Assembly: GCA_028551475.1 (NCBI GenBank)
Contig: CM052361.1
Span: 7,695,501-7,759,500 of the forward strand
DNA: 64,000 nucleotides
Origin: Casuarina equisetifolia
Lineage: Eukaryota; Streptophyta; Magnoliopsida; Fagales; Casuarinaceae
Reading direction: 5' to 3'
How positions within the stretch are numbered: the stretch's first letter is position 1; each line of letters starts with the position of its first letter. Positions 32,501-43,076 of the stretch are shown here, in pieces. The notes beneath the pieces were generated by a model. That model did no database searches and was not told the DNA's origin. It saw only the letters and a program-made list of their open reading frames with translations. The position numbers and the translations under genes are program-made.

Positions 32501-34916
32501 AGAAAGATTGTCTACATATTTTCTTTAGCAGTTCATCAAAGACATTTCGAAGCAGGAGTTTACTGGACAGTATTTCATATACAACCTCATTCATATCCAT
32601 TTGTATGTGTATGTTAATGTTCATCTCTGTCAGGTTGTTTCTCCAATTTTTGTATGTATTATCCACGTCTAACTCCATGGAAGCATGTGTAGGCATAGAT
32701 CTGGCTTTAGCCTACCTCTATGCTTTTTGCCTTAGTATAGTAATTTTTTGTTTGGGGTGTACACCTGCTTTTTGTCTCAGTACATTAGTACTAAGTAGTA
32801 CTAAGTTGTACTAACGAGGTTGTTTTGGATCCTTGTTGTTGCCTTTTATCATCATCATCATCATCATCATCATCATTTATTATGTGCCTATGGTCTTTGT
32901 ACAGATAACAGGGATGAAGGAGCTAATGGGTTGATGTGGTTAAGGGGTGGAGCTGGAGAGCATGGTCTTCCCTCCCTTACTTTCCAAGGAATGGGTTTGC
33001 TTCCTTGGATGCAGCAGAGAATGGACCCAACGTTGGTTGGAAATGATCATAGCCAGCAGTATCAAGCCATGCTGGCTGCTGGAATGCAGAACCTTGGAAG
33101 TGGAGATCTCCTAAGACAACAAATTATGCAATTTCAGCAGCCTTTCCAGTATGTTCAACAGCGAGAGACTCAGAACCCCCTCATGCAGCAGCAACAGCAG
33201 CAACAACAGCAACAGACAATAAGCCAAGGAGTCCCTCACAATATCCTCCAGGCGCAAACCCAAGTTTTAACGCAGAGCACGACTCAGCACCTTATGCAGC
33301 AACCAATCAACCACCAACAAGAGGAACAGGCAAGGCAACAGCAACACAACTATCAGAGTATGTTTCATGGCAGAAGTGACCAGCTTCATCAGGGGCTGCA
33401 CTCAAATGTGCCTTCTTCTTCTTTCGTTAAAGCAGACTTTGTGGATCCAAGCATGAAATTTTCAGGATCTATCAGCCCTAGACAGAATATGGTCGGTTCA
33501 TTTTGCCCTGAAGGGACTAGCAATCTTTTGAACTTCTCCAGAGTTGGTCAGTCTAGTTTACCTGAGCAATTACCACAACAGTCCTGGCAATCTAAGTACA
33601 CCCAGTCACAGGTCGATGCTTTTGCCAACTCATTGTCTCAATCACCATATACTGGGAAAGATGTTACTGGGGAGCCCGGAAATTGTAATTCTGATTCCCA
33701 CAATCCTACCCTTTTTGGTGTTAATATCGATTCATCTGGACTTCTACTCCCTGCGACTCTACCTACATTTTCTACTTCAGTTGATGCTGATGTCTCCTCG
33801 ATACCATTAGGGGATTCTGGATTTCAGAATTCTTTGTATAGTTCAGTTAATGACTCGTCTGAGTTATTGCGGAGTGCAGGGCAGGTAGACCCAGCACCTC
33901 AATCTCGGACTTTTGTCAAGGTATGAGCAACAATGCTATTAGGATCTTTTAATTTATTTCTTCAGCTGCTTGTCTTGTAGTCATGGCCAGACAACACTGT
34001 TTTTGTTTAGGTCTATAAATCAGGGTCTGTCGGGCGTTCACTAGACATCTCCCGCTTCAGCAGCTACAATGAGCTGCGAGAGGAGCTGTCTCAGATGTTC
34101 GGAATCGAGGTGAAGTTAGAAGACCCTCATAGATCAGGCTGGCAGCTTGTATTCGTTGACAGGGAGAATGATGTGCTTCTCCTTGGAGACGACCCATGGG
34201 AGTAAGTGCTTTCTACCATAACAAATGTTTGGATATTTCTAGAGATCTTTCATTTTGGCCGTCAAGGACTTTATTTGAAAGGTTTTTGATAACAAATGTT
34301 TGGATATTTCTACGATAACAAGTGTTTCTTTTGACTGCGTGGAAGATGCAATCGAGGCCCCTTTTTCCTTTTAACCTTTTCACTTGTCTCCTTGGGAAGC
34401 CAAAAATAAAACTGGCTTCCATTGTGAGGAGGTGATCTGTAAAATCGAAGTCATCTGCGTTGGTTTTATCACTATGTGAAGTTTCTTCTCTTTGTCATGG
34501 CATTTTATGCGAACTTTTACTGGTTTTGTTGCCCTCTGCCTCCATGTTATTGATATGACTCCTTGAAACCCTCAAAAATCCTCTCTTTAGATATATATAC
34601 ATATGCATCTCTATATGTGCGTCTGTGTTTTTATGTTATGTTCTCATAAATGATATAACAAGGGATAAAATTGATTGTTGAGTCCATGTGACCTGATTGG
34701 ACCTGTTTTCTGTGTACTGGTTACACAACCTTGGGCAGGGCGTTTGTCAATAATGTTTGGTACATCAAGATACTTTCACCAGAGGATATTCACAAAGTGG
34801 GAGGGCAAGCAGTCGAGTCCTTCGGCGCACATACATCTCAAAGGGTGAATGGCAGTGGCGGTGAAACTCAAGACTTCGTCTCCGGGCTACCATCTCTTGG
34901 CATGCTCGAGTACTGA
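21489..34916 (+). CDS. ARF8: Auxin response factor, ARF8-type activator
   Basis: Nuclear transcription factor that binds auxin-response elements and activates transcription when Aux/IAA repressors are degraded. Fourteen exons, all phases consistent: 21489-21531, 21700-21809, 22079-22177, 22323-22379, 22498-22653, 22736-22820, 23861-23951, 24049-24213, 24304-24426, 27993-28068, 30094-30241, 32905-33920, 34011-34201, 34739-34916 (TGA). These give 845 residues. The B3 DNA-binding domain spans about 122-225 ([50 protein letters not shown]). The ARF/auxin-response domain spans about 250-333. A Q-rich middle region (384-723), with a Gln run near residue 480, marks the activator clade. The C-terminal PB1 domain (724-810) has the lysine face ([12 protein letters not shown]) and acidic motif ([15 protein letters not shown]). 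The start [14 protein letters not shown] and the short tail favour ARF8 over ARF6. miR167 target at 34130-34150. Confidence 0.97.
22821..23860 (+). other. ARF8 intron 6
   Basis: A 1.04-kb U2-type intron inside the B3-domain coding region. Nothing beyond intron sequence is supported. Confidence 0.85.
24427..27992 (+). other. ARF8 intron 9 (3.6 kb)
   Basis: The longest ARF8 intron, with donor AG|GTTAGC and acceptor TTTCAG, phase 2. It contains C-rich runs near 24826-24842 and 27237-27259. I found no recognisable retrotransposon domain or gene inside it. Confidence 0.85.
27237..27272. repeat. C-run followed by G-run (hairpin or quadruplex potential)
   Basis: Twenty-three C (27237-27259), then AGGCCA and seven G (27266-27272). 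It lies within ARF8 intron 9. The homopolymer length should be treated with caution because such runs are prone to sequencing error. Confidence 0.8.
28069..30093 (+). other. ARF8 intron 10 (2.0 kb)
   Basis: The donor follows GTTAAG at 28068 and the acceptor is TGTATAG before 30094, phase 0. It contains a (GA)n microsatellite at 29474-29503. No gene or transposon domain was recognised. Confidence 0.85.
29474..29503 (+). repeat. (GA)n microsatellite
   Basis: About fifteen GA units in ARF8 intron 10. Confidence 0.95.
30278..30367 (+). repeat. Decayed tandem copy of the ARF8 exon 11 tail and its splice donor
   Basis: The 3' end of exon 11 plus the start of intron 11 (30187-30277) is repeated at once, offset by about 91 bp. 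TTGTTTCCCCTCAGACTA at 30187 matches TTGTTTCCCCTTAGACTA at 30278, and CACG|GTATTTATCATT matches CGTG|GTATTTAGCATT. The copy therefore carries a second donor-like GTATTT at 30332. Reading through from exon 11 meets a TAA within about 20 bases of the normal donor, so use of the second donor would give a premature stop. Confidence 0.85.
30368..32904 (+). other. ARF8 intron 11, remaining part
   Basis: The rest of a 2.66-kb intron that starts at 30242 and ends at the TTGTACAG acceptor before exon 12. It includes an (ATC)n microsatellite at 32848-32875 close to the acceptor. Nothing else could be supported. Confidence 0.8.
32848..32875 (+). repeat. (ATC)n microsatellite
   Basis: About nine ATC units roughly 30 bp upstream of the ARF8 exon 12 acceptor. 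Confidence 0.95.
33186..33215 (+). repeat. CAG/CAA glutamine-codon run in ARF8
   Basis: About ten consecutive Gln codons, mixed CAG and CAA, inside the Q-rich activation region encoded by exon 12. The mixed codons argue against recent triplet slippage. Confidence 0.9.
34130..34150 (+). promoter_or_regulatory. miR167 target site in ARF8 mRNA
   Basis: The segment reads AGATCAGGCTGGCAGCTTGT from 34131, in exon 13. It is the well-known miR167 complementary site conserved in ARF6 and ARF8 mRNAs, with a mismatch near the centre-5' side as in other plants. It encodes the RSGWQLV segment of the PB1 domain. Confidence 0.93.
34218..34312 (+). repeat. Short direct repeat in ARF8 intron 13
   Basis: A 24-bp sequence starting ATAACAAATGTTTGGATA occurs at 34218-34241 and identically at 34289-34312, 71 bp apart. 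It looks like a small recent duplication. Confidence 0.9.
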
Positions 34917-36197
34917 GGTTGATAACAAAAGCATTTGACGCTCCCAGATATTGCTTCAACTCACTAGCGAGTGAAATCCAATTACTGGATCAATTAGTTT
35001 TGGTGTGTACACCTTATTAGCCTTAAAATTCTCTCACAAGTATTTCCTACGACCACTGTTTCTAAGACTACTGTAATGTGTATGACTTCTCTGGAGAAAC
35101 AGAATACGAGCTTTGCATCTTAGTTATAAAAATTAGAAGGATTGAATTTCTAGCAAATCTGATCCCGTCAACTGAAATTATGCTGCTAGTTCTGCTATGA
35201 TGAAAATACTTGTTGCCTTATATTATGGATATTGATGTGAATGTCGTTAGTTTATTTGTCATTATGATAGTAACATTAAGCGCATTGATTAAACCAGTAA
35301 AGGACACATGCTAAGTTTAAGGCTCTAGTTGCTGCATCTTATGATTGTTGAAATTCACTGACTGGGACGAGATATTTCATGTCAAGAATTCAAGAAATGC
35401 TATATAAGGTATGAGCTTGTACCACTCGTGGAGGCTTGAAGGAGCTTATGTTTCCGTTTATGGAACTAGTGTAGGCTTAAAAGAGCTGTAGGCGGCCATG
35501 CCTTACCCCCGTGGGTCGTCTACGCTAGTCTTATGAGGGAATTTTGAGCCTATCAAGTAATTTTTGAGTCTATCGTGGATCTTTGCATTTCATGGTGTTC
35601 TCCGTTTTGACTCTAGATAGGCATTTGGAAACCAAATACTAAAGCTCTTGAAGATAATGGTGTCCGACCAAACTTACGAAGTTCAACCGGCAATCTATAA
35701 GTTCCTACCTAGGGAATGACAATTGATTTTGTTTCATTTTGTGGGATGGAACATCATTGGGACCAAATCGACAGAGAAAAAGAACCAAACCCATTTACCA
35801 GGCCTAAATCTATAGAGCGCAGACTGCGCCATACTACGTCTTTCCTCTACTCCCAGGAACTAGAGATTTATTTCCGAAATTCATATGAGAATTTGAGCAT
35901 CATTTGCGGTGAGTTCTCCAATTGAGCCCTTCCATTGCAATTTTCCTAGGCATATTCATGTGTCCACAGAAAGCAGGGAAACTAGTAGTCAAATGCTGTA
36001 AGAAGGACCGCCTGACTCAATAAGAATTCCCGACAATGACATGACAGGTTGGGTTTCATTCACGCTACAATTCTGTCTCTTATGGATTTCATAGCACAAG
36101 AAAAGAGAGGAAACTATTAGAGAAACCTAAGGAGGCGAGCGAAGAACGACCAAGCAAGGTAATGAAAATGAGATGGGAAACAATTGCCCCAAACAGC
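34917..36197. other. ARF8 3' flank and convergent intergenic region
   Basis: This includes the ARF8 3' UTR and, at the right end, the 3' UTR of the minus-strand BTF3 gene; the two genes are convergent. No further gene is supported. Poly(A) sites could not be assigned with confidence. Confidence 0.55.
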
Positions 36198-38050
36198 CTA
36201 AGAAGCATGTCCATCTTCAGCAGCAGTTTCAAAGGTTTCACCTGGAACAAGCGCTGGGACCTCATCATCTTCTTCCTCTTGCTCTGGTTGTGCACCAGCA
36301 GGTTCCTGCCTTCGTAGCTGCTCTGCAAGCTTCTTTAGGTTCTCCAAGTTATCTGGCCCTGAGAAATTTGAAGCCATATATGTCATTATCGAGTTCACTA
36401 AATTGAGATAGAAACACAACACATTTCCAAAGTCCGTATAACTAGTTTCTTTCACCAGCACAAGAAAAATGTAACCTCCAGCTACATGATTTCCTCTACC
36501 CATATAGCCTAATAAATTTACTATAATAACTCCCCGAGTAAAACTTCTTCCACCTCCAGAATCAATCACTCGAAGGGCAGCATTGGAATCTGCATATTAT
36601 CTCACTCTTTATTACAAAATTGACAATCTTTTTTTTAGTTGACGCAACCATTGATCATTGTAGGATGCATTTTTTCTAGTAAAAGCTCTCAAACACACCT
36701 GCTTGCATCATCCAAAAATTTTCAGCACAAGCAGAGTTATGGGCTCACCGAAGATGGAAGATCAGATAAACTACATTTCTCAAACTAGACCGCAAATGAG
36801 TGTCGAATACAAAAGGAACTGTTCAGAACCCTCTAAGCCAAGACGTTGCAACAAAATATGCACAAAAGAATTGTTGACAGATAACTCAAAATACAGATAA
36901 TCAAAAGGGCCTATTGACAACTAAATCTCCTCTTTCATTCAACATAGGTGCACCACATGAGATAATCCATAAATTGAGACAAAACAGATTCGAAGAAATT
37001 ATACAAACAGGGAAGTGAGGAAGAAATAAAAATAATGGCTTAAGCGTAAGGGAAATAGATTCAAAGAAATTATACCCAGTTGATTGATGATCCCTGGAAG
37101 GATGTCCTGCAATTCTGAAATAAAATAATATCAACTGTTAGTTCCCGTCAATTGAAGGGTCAAAATACAGGTAGAACAGTGACAATCAGCAACAAAATTT
37201 TAATGCCAAGAACCTTCAAATTAAAAGAGTTCAAGAACCCCGCCATGGCCAACTATAAGAAATGAACGTAAATCTGGATATGGGCTTAGCACTAGGTTAA
37301 AAAGCCCGACCAATACCAGTTAATATAAAAGAACCAGCTCCAATTCAGCAACCGTTGTTTGCATACATCTTTAAGTAGTTAAGAATATAAAAAGGACGCA
37401 GGGACAAAAAACAAAGGGATTACAAGAAGTATAAAGAGGGAAAAGGAATAAAAAAATACTTTTTGTTTGAGGAGAACCGCTAACAACCCAAGTATTGGCA
37501 GCAACTGAAGCTTGAACTGGGACACGACATAAATGAAGTATTAGTTTTCAGTCGCCAAAGATGGAAGCAATAAAAAGGAAAACGATGGAATAAAATGCTT
37601 AGGCTACACAGTCCAAAGGGTAAGTTTAGGTAATTGGAACAACCTTTGGGATTAAGAAACTGGATAACAGCATCATCCTTGAAAATATTAACTTCTTCAA
37701 TAGCAGGGATGGTGTTCACCCCAACCCTTTTCAAGGTACTCTGAAGCCTCTTATCATCAGTGGTCGTGGCTTTATGAACAGCCTTCTTCTTTCTAAGATT
37801 CAAAGCACAGTTCATAATCAATTTAACAGAACATATTAGACAAAAAGAAACCGAACAATAAAGTATGATCTCAAACTGAAGAGTTCCAAAAGGCAAAGAA
37901 ACCAATTAAGATAAAAAAGAAAAAAGAAAAAAAAAGAAAGATACTATATTTCGAAGGAACAAGAAAGAATCTCATCCCAAACCTTCGCACGCTTCCTTTT
38001 CCACCAGTGCGGACGGCACCTGACATCTTCATAAGCCTCTCCGTATTCAT
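36198..38050 (-). CDS. BTF3: BTF3, nascent polypeptide-associated complex subunit beta
   Basis: Ribosome-associated cytosolic chaperone subunit that pairs with NAC-alpha and shields nascent chains. Five coding exons on the minus strand: 38050-37983, 37792-37644, 37516-37460, 37114-37076, 36358-36198 (stop TAG). Phases agree throughout and give 157 residues, close to the usual plant length of about 165. The N-terminus has the ribosome-binding basic motif ([10 protein letters not shown], residues 21-30). The NAC domain follows ([52 protein letters not shown]). The tail is acidic ([17 protein letters not shown]), as usual. The ATG lies at the first bases after an acceptor (TTTGCAG|ATG), so the leader contains an intron; its donor is probably after 38182 (ACAAAG|GTACC). 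Confidence 0.97.
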
Positions 38051-38350
38051 CTGCAAATGGGATATGCAATTTTGAGCAATACCCTTACCACTTTCAGACC
38101 AAGAAACATAACAACAGCACCCCCATTAAACTGAAACCGAGACCCTTATACTCAAGAGTCAGCATAGACAACGAAAGGTACCTTTGTATAGGCAGAATAG
38201 CGAACGGAGACGAGAAGCACCGAGTGCCGGCGACAGATAGGGTGAGGAAGATAATTGGGTAACCCTTGGCAGACCGCTTGCTTGCCTCCAATACCAACAA
38301 TCTTCTCTTTTAGTAGCAAATTTTGAGTGAAAGGAAAAGCGCACAGAGCC
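38051..38350 (-). other. BTF3 5'-UTR exon and leader intron
   Basis: An acceptor abuts the start codon (TTTGCAG|ATG) and a donor-like AAAG|GTACC lies at 38182/38181 on the minus strand. This gives a ~131-bp leader intron and a noncoding first exon above 38182. Confidence 0.6.
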
Positions 38351-39222
38351 AGTATGACTTCTTAGTACTCATACCGCCACATCAAGTTAGGCCCAGCCCA
38401 CCTTGGAAAAAGAGAGGGATCCATGCAAGCCCAAACTAGGCCATGGTTTTATTCATTCAGAAGGTTGTTCAATTACTTTTCGCTGTTACAGTCTTAACCA
38501 AAAAGGTAAAAAAAATTGTTCCCACTCCGTTCCTTCTAAAAAGGTGGAACTTATAAAAATAATCTTTTAAGCTTGAATTTAGACTTATAATAAGTGATAT
38601 TAGAACTAAATCATAATATGATCTAGTAACTTTCGACTACTTTCATTTTATTTAGAATAGGATGGACCCATTTGGCAACTTGTGACTATCCCTTGATGGG
38701 GTAAGCAATGAGTTCCACTCATGTCTAGGTTGCAAAGAGTATATTGTTATAGCTTTGTTTCTTCTTAAAAGGTTAAATTAATCTTTTGAATTGTAACCCA
38801 AAATCATAATAATAAGTTATATCAAAATTACACCTCAAACCAATTTAGTGACTTATGATTACTATCCTCTTGTTTGGGATAGGTAATGTGCCCACCAATG
38901 ATGACCTGCAATTATCCCTTGGTGGGGTTAAGGAGCGAGCCCATCCCCGTCCATGGCAACGTGAATTCAGATGGAAAAGGATGTCACAAACTTTTCTTAC
39001 GTTACCAAATCAAACATGCCGTGACAATATGATCAAAGAGTAGGGCTCCAAGGCCAATTTTCGGACACAATTGGCTTTTTAGCGGTAAAAGGACTCGCAA
39101 TGCCGGACGTTATATAGCGTTCAATTTAAAATGCCACTTTGGTCAGTGGCTTCTTTCTGAGAGGACGGAGTTTCTAAAAGCAGAGGGTATGAAATCCGGT
39201 TTCGGTTGGCTCCTCCGAGTAC
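38351..39222. other. Intergenic region between BTF3 and the PPR gene
   Basis: The two flanking genes are divergent, so both promoters fall here. Two related stretches, around 38680-38730 and 38845-38950 (both containing ATCCCTTG.TGGGGT), suggest an old internal duplication. A TATATAG at about 39108 is a possible PPR TATA box. No gene is seen. Confidence 0.5.
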
Positions 39223-40824
39223 ATGAAAGCAAGAAGTCGAAGAGCTCTTGCCCTGCTGGACCGATGCCTGACCGTGAATCATATCAAGCAAATCCAATCC
39301 CATCTTATTGTTTCAGGCACCCTCTTGGATCCTCAAGCCTCTAATAAGATGATCTCCTTGTGCGCGTTGTCCGACCGAGGGGACTTGAATCACGCCTACC
39401 AACTCTTTCACCGTCTGCCGCAGCGAACCACATTCGTTTGGAACACCATGGTCAGAGCTTTTGCGGAGAGGAACCAACCCGTTCAGGCGTTCTCTCTGTA
39501 TACGAGTATGCTTGAAAGTGGCTTGTTACCGAACAACTACACCTTCTCTTTCGTCCTTAGAGCTTGTGCTGATCTCTCTGATATCCTCCTGGGTTCAATG
39601 CTGCATTGCCAAATCATCAAGTTGGGCTGGGAATCGTATGACTTTGTACTAAACGGCTTGATCCATTTGTATGCGACTTGTAACTGTATGGGTCCTGCTC
39701 GTAAGTTGTTTGATGCGAGTGTAAACCGAGACGTCATTACGTGGACAGCTTTGGTTAATGGGTACGCAAAGGCTGGACTAGTTGTAGTTGCACGGGAGTT
39801 ATTTGAGCGGATGCCAGGGAAGAATGCGGTTTCTTGGAGTGCGATGATAACCGGGTATGCACAAATTGGCTTGTTCAAAGAGGCTATGGAGCTTTTTAAT
39901 GATATGCAGGTTTCTGGGTTTCGACCAAATCATGCTGGCATTGTGAGTGCACTCACTGCATGTGCTTTTCTTGGTGCATTGGATCAGGGAAGGTGGATAC
40001 ATGCATATGTGGACCGAAATGGAATGGAATTAGACAGAGTTTTGGGTACTGCCCTCATTGACATGTATGCAAAGTGTGGGTGTATTGAAACTGCACGTAG
40101 CATATTTGATAAGATGTCAAACAGAGATGTCTTTGCCTTTACTTCATTGATTTCAGGCCTAGCAAATCATGGTCAGAGTGCAAGTGCGATTGAGTTGTTT
40201 ATTAGGATGAGTAATGAAGGCGTAGTGCCTAACGAAGTTACATTTATTTGTGTCTTAAGCGCATGCAGTCGAATGGGGCTAGTGGATGAAGGGCTGAGGA
40301 TTTTCTATAGCATGAGTCAGGATTATGGTATCCAGCCAGGGGTCCAACACTACGGGTGTTTGGTAGATCTTTATGGAAGAGCAGGAATGTTAGAAGAGGC
40401 AAAGAAGGTCGTTAGGGAGATGCCCATGGAACCAGACTCATATGTATTAGGTGCATTGCTTAATGCTTGTAGGGTTCATGGAGATGCTGAGTTGGGTAAA
40501 GAAACGGTTGAGCTCTTGGTTCAGCAGAGTCTAGACCACGGTGGGGTTCATGTCCTTCTTGCCAACATATATGCTTCTGCTAACAAGTGGGATGATGTGG
40601 CAAAGGTAAGAAAGGTAATGGAAGAGAAAAAAGTGAGCAAGGTGCCAGGATGTAGCTTGATTGAAGTGGATGGTGTGGTTTGTGAATTTGTAGCTGGAGA
40701 TAGGTCACATATTCTCATGGGGAACATCATCTCAACGTTGCTTGCCATTGATAAGCACCTGAAGTTTCTTTGGTGTGATTGTGATGATGATGATGATAAG
40801 ATAAATGAGGAGTTGAACTTCTAG
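39223..40824 (+). CDS. Pentatricopeptide repeat protein, PLS subfamily, E/E+ type
   Basis: An intronless gene of 533 residues. Plant PLS-class PPR proteins are imported into mitochondria or chloroplasts and bind specific RNAs, often to direct C-to-U editing. About ten PPR motifs are visible from residue ~65 onward (FVWNTMVRAFAERN, YDFVLNGLIHLYA, VITWTALVNGYAKAG, AVSWSAMITGYAQIG, LGTALIDMYAKCG, FAFTSLISGLANHG, HYGCLVDLYGRAG). They are followed by an E domain (LGALLNACRVHGD, VLLANIYASANKWDD, VSKVPGCSLIEVDG) and a short E+-like stretch (CEFVAGDRSH). There is no DYW cytidine-deaminase domain; the protein ends in an Asp-rich tail encoded by GAT repeats. It would need a DYW partner to edit. The target RNA cannot be read from the sequence. 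Confidence 0.95.
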   Translation: MKARSRRALALLDRCLTVNHIKQIQSHLIVSGTLLDPQASNKMISLCALSDRGDLNHAYQLFHRLPQRTTFVWNTMVRAFAERNQPVQAFSLYTSMLESGLLPNNYTFSFVLRACADLSDILLGSMLHCQIIKLGWESYDFVLNGLIHLYATCNCMGPARKLFDASVNRDVITWTALVNGYAKAGLVVVARELFERMPGKNAVSWSAMITGYAQIGLFKEAMELFNDMQVSGFRPNHAGIVSALTACAFLGALDQGRWIHAYVDRNGMELDRVLGTALIDMYAKCGCIETARSIFDKMSNRDVFAFTSLISGLANHGQSASAIELFIRMSNEGVVPNEVTFICVLSACSRMGLVDEGLRIFYSMSQDYGIQPGVQHYGCLVDLYGRAGMLEEAKKVVREMPMEPDSYVLGALLNACRVHGDAELGKETVELLVQQSLDHGGVHVLLANIYASANKWDDVAKVRKVMEEKKVSKVPGCSLIEVDGVVCEFVAGDRSHILMGNIISTLLAIDKHLKFLWCDCDDDDDKINEELNF

Positions 40825-43076
40825 CTGAGAGTTGGGAAACACTAAGTTGGTGTTAGCAAGCAACTCCTTCACTGTTGGGGCTGTAATGTTGCTCTGAATT
40901 ATGGTTCAACTCAGTCATTTGTATTGTTGAGGTAAGTCCCTTTTTACATACTTTTGCAATGGTTTAGTAGTCGTATATGTCTACAACAATTTAACTGTGC
41001 CCAAAATTGTTGTGATGACTCTTCAGCATGATGCGATTTTGCTCACAGTACTCATGTGCGCATAGTCAACCCACCCAGGCCGTACATTTTTTCTCTAGCC
41101 ATTGAGTCAGTTTGTTTCCATCCATAGCGAACTGACACTTCAGGTGTTTTTTTTCACCTAATGGAAGTTTCATGACAAGATCTGAACTTAGCCTTTTATC
41201 TTTGTTTCCCTTGTCCCCTAAGTTTGAAGAATTCTTACCCATTGAAAAATAGTTCTCTTATGCAGCTGCAATGGATCACATGTCCATATTAGTGGAAGTT
41301 TTGGGGCCAATATTTGAATGTAGCCGATAAGATTATTTGGAGACCTAATTGGTTGGCATTAGATGTATCATCTAAGTTTTTTTCTTTCTTTCTTCAGGGT
41401 CTAGTGCACAAGCAGAATAGCAGGGAACGCACACCAGTCCTTTTCTTGCTATTAGATACATTGCCGCATCGTCCCAGCCACTTTGGTCGCAATCAGTTTG
41501 TTTTTCTTTCTTTTCTTCTTCCCTCTTCGTTTATATATATCTAGATGATTCTGAAGGAAACAGATCTGTGCATGCATTTTTGCCTTGGAAGAATTGATTT
41601 GATTGAAAGGAAAAAAAACGCTTACAACGACGTTGCCACATCTTTTGTGTCTAAGGAGAAAAAAGGGGTGAGAAAGAAACTCTTAGGCGTTGACCTGCTG
41701 CTTGCCCGAAACATATTGAAATCAGCTTTGACACAGGTGTGATTTTGGTCGACCAAAATAGGATAGAAAAAGAGTAATCATAGATAAGTAGGTGCTTTAT
41801 AAGTTGTTTATTTATGTAAATTTCCAATTATTGTTCACCTCTCATCTTTTTGTTACATTGTTTCTGGCAATTAGTAAAAACCATTTAGCTGCACCATTTA
41901 AGTTCCAAGCGGTGAAATTCAACAGATAACTAGTTCTTTACTGCTAAACTTCTAAGTTTAAATGTTTCATTTAGTTGGCCTATCAACAAAAAGGATTGAA
42001 AATGATCGTATGAATTTGATATGGTAGTTAATACTGGTTTTACCCGCCTTTCCCGTTGTACATATGTCTGAGAAAACTATAGCAATTCTCTCTCTCTCTC
42101 TCTCTCTCTGTTGCTATGAATTGCCATGTTGTGAAGGTGGTAGACACCCAAAAAAAACTCTTTGATTGTCAGATCAGGATCTCAATCAGTCTGGTTTGGG
42201 TTGGCTGTTGATGCTGGGTGATGAAACAAGGAAATGAAAGGCCACTTTGTGTTGGAAGCGCTTTTTAGTCTCTCCATAATGATAGCTTAGTTATCTGAGG
42301 GAGCAGTGAAGCTTGCTTCTTCACCAGAGTTGTCTTAGTCTTCAACTCAACCCGTTCTTAGTAGAACTGATCTTGTGTGGGTGGATGAATATGTTGTCGG
42401 ATCTCCCTATCGCTTGGTTGAGCTAGTGTATATGGATATTTCCTGGTAGGGCTGATAATACCATGTCATGGGGGAAAGGGTGAGGGTTTCCTCTTACAAG
42501 CTGTCCTAAGGAAAGATTTTGATCTGACAAAGGAGATTAAAAAATAAGACTAGCTGATGAAATAAGAGGAATATGCAATCAACCGGATGTGAAGAAGGAA
42601 TCAATTTTATTTTATTTTTTCCAATAGTTGTTTGAAAAAGTTTCTTTATCTTATGCATTACTCATAAAACGAGATGATTCAAGGTCCAATCGATTAATAA
42701 AACACTTAAAGATTAACTAAATTATTCGTGAATTTATTTTGGCCAAGTATCGAGTGAATGTTATCCGGCCTCCATTCTTCTTCACCTCAAGCTTTTTGTA
42801 TGAAGAGCATTACAGGATCCTTTGGCTGTAACAATGATATCGCTGAAAGTTAGCCAAATTGTAAGTTATCTCTTTTATTGTCTTTTCTTTTTCCTTTTCC
42901 TTTTCTATATCAGAATATCTAATCTTATTTGTCCAAGTTGTGATGGACTGAGTATAGATTTCTGTTGACCAGTAAAAAAAAGTTAGATATCTTTTGTTTT
43001 AGGGATTTAGATGTGAAAATTAAGATAATTTCATATGTACATCTTATGTAATAAGAATGGATATTTGTGTTGAACC
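40825..43076. other. PPR 3' flank and gene-free region
   Basis: The first part is presumably the PPR 3' UTR; a TTTCTTCAG acceptor-like site at about 41398 raises the possibility of a 3'-UTR intron. Beyond about 41.8 kb it is AT-rich intergenic DNA with a (TC)n microsatellite. No gene is supported. Confidence 0.5.
42087..42109 (+). repeat. (TC)n microsatellite
   Basis: A pure TC run of about eleven units. Confidence 0.95.

Noticed and set aside
33544-33810. An open frame of 88 codons within ARF8 exon 12.
   Set aside because: It is a shadow in another frame of the Q-rich ARF8 coding exon.
41314-41742. Two adjacent plus-strand frames downstream of the PPR gene.
   Set aside because: No family similarity; more likely PPR 3' UTR or flanking sequence.
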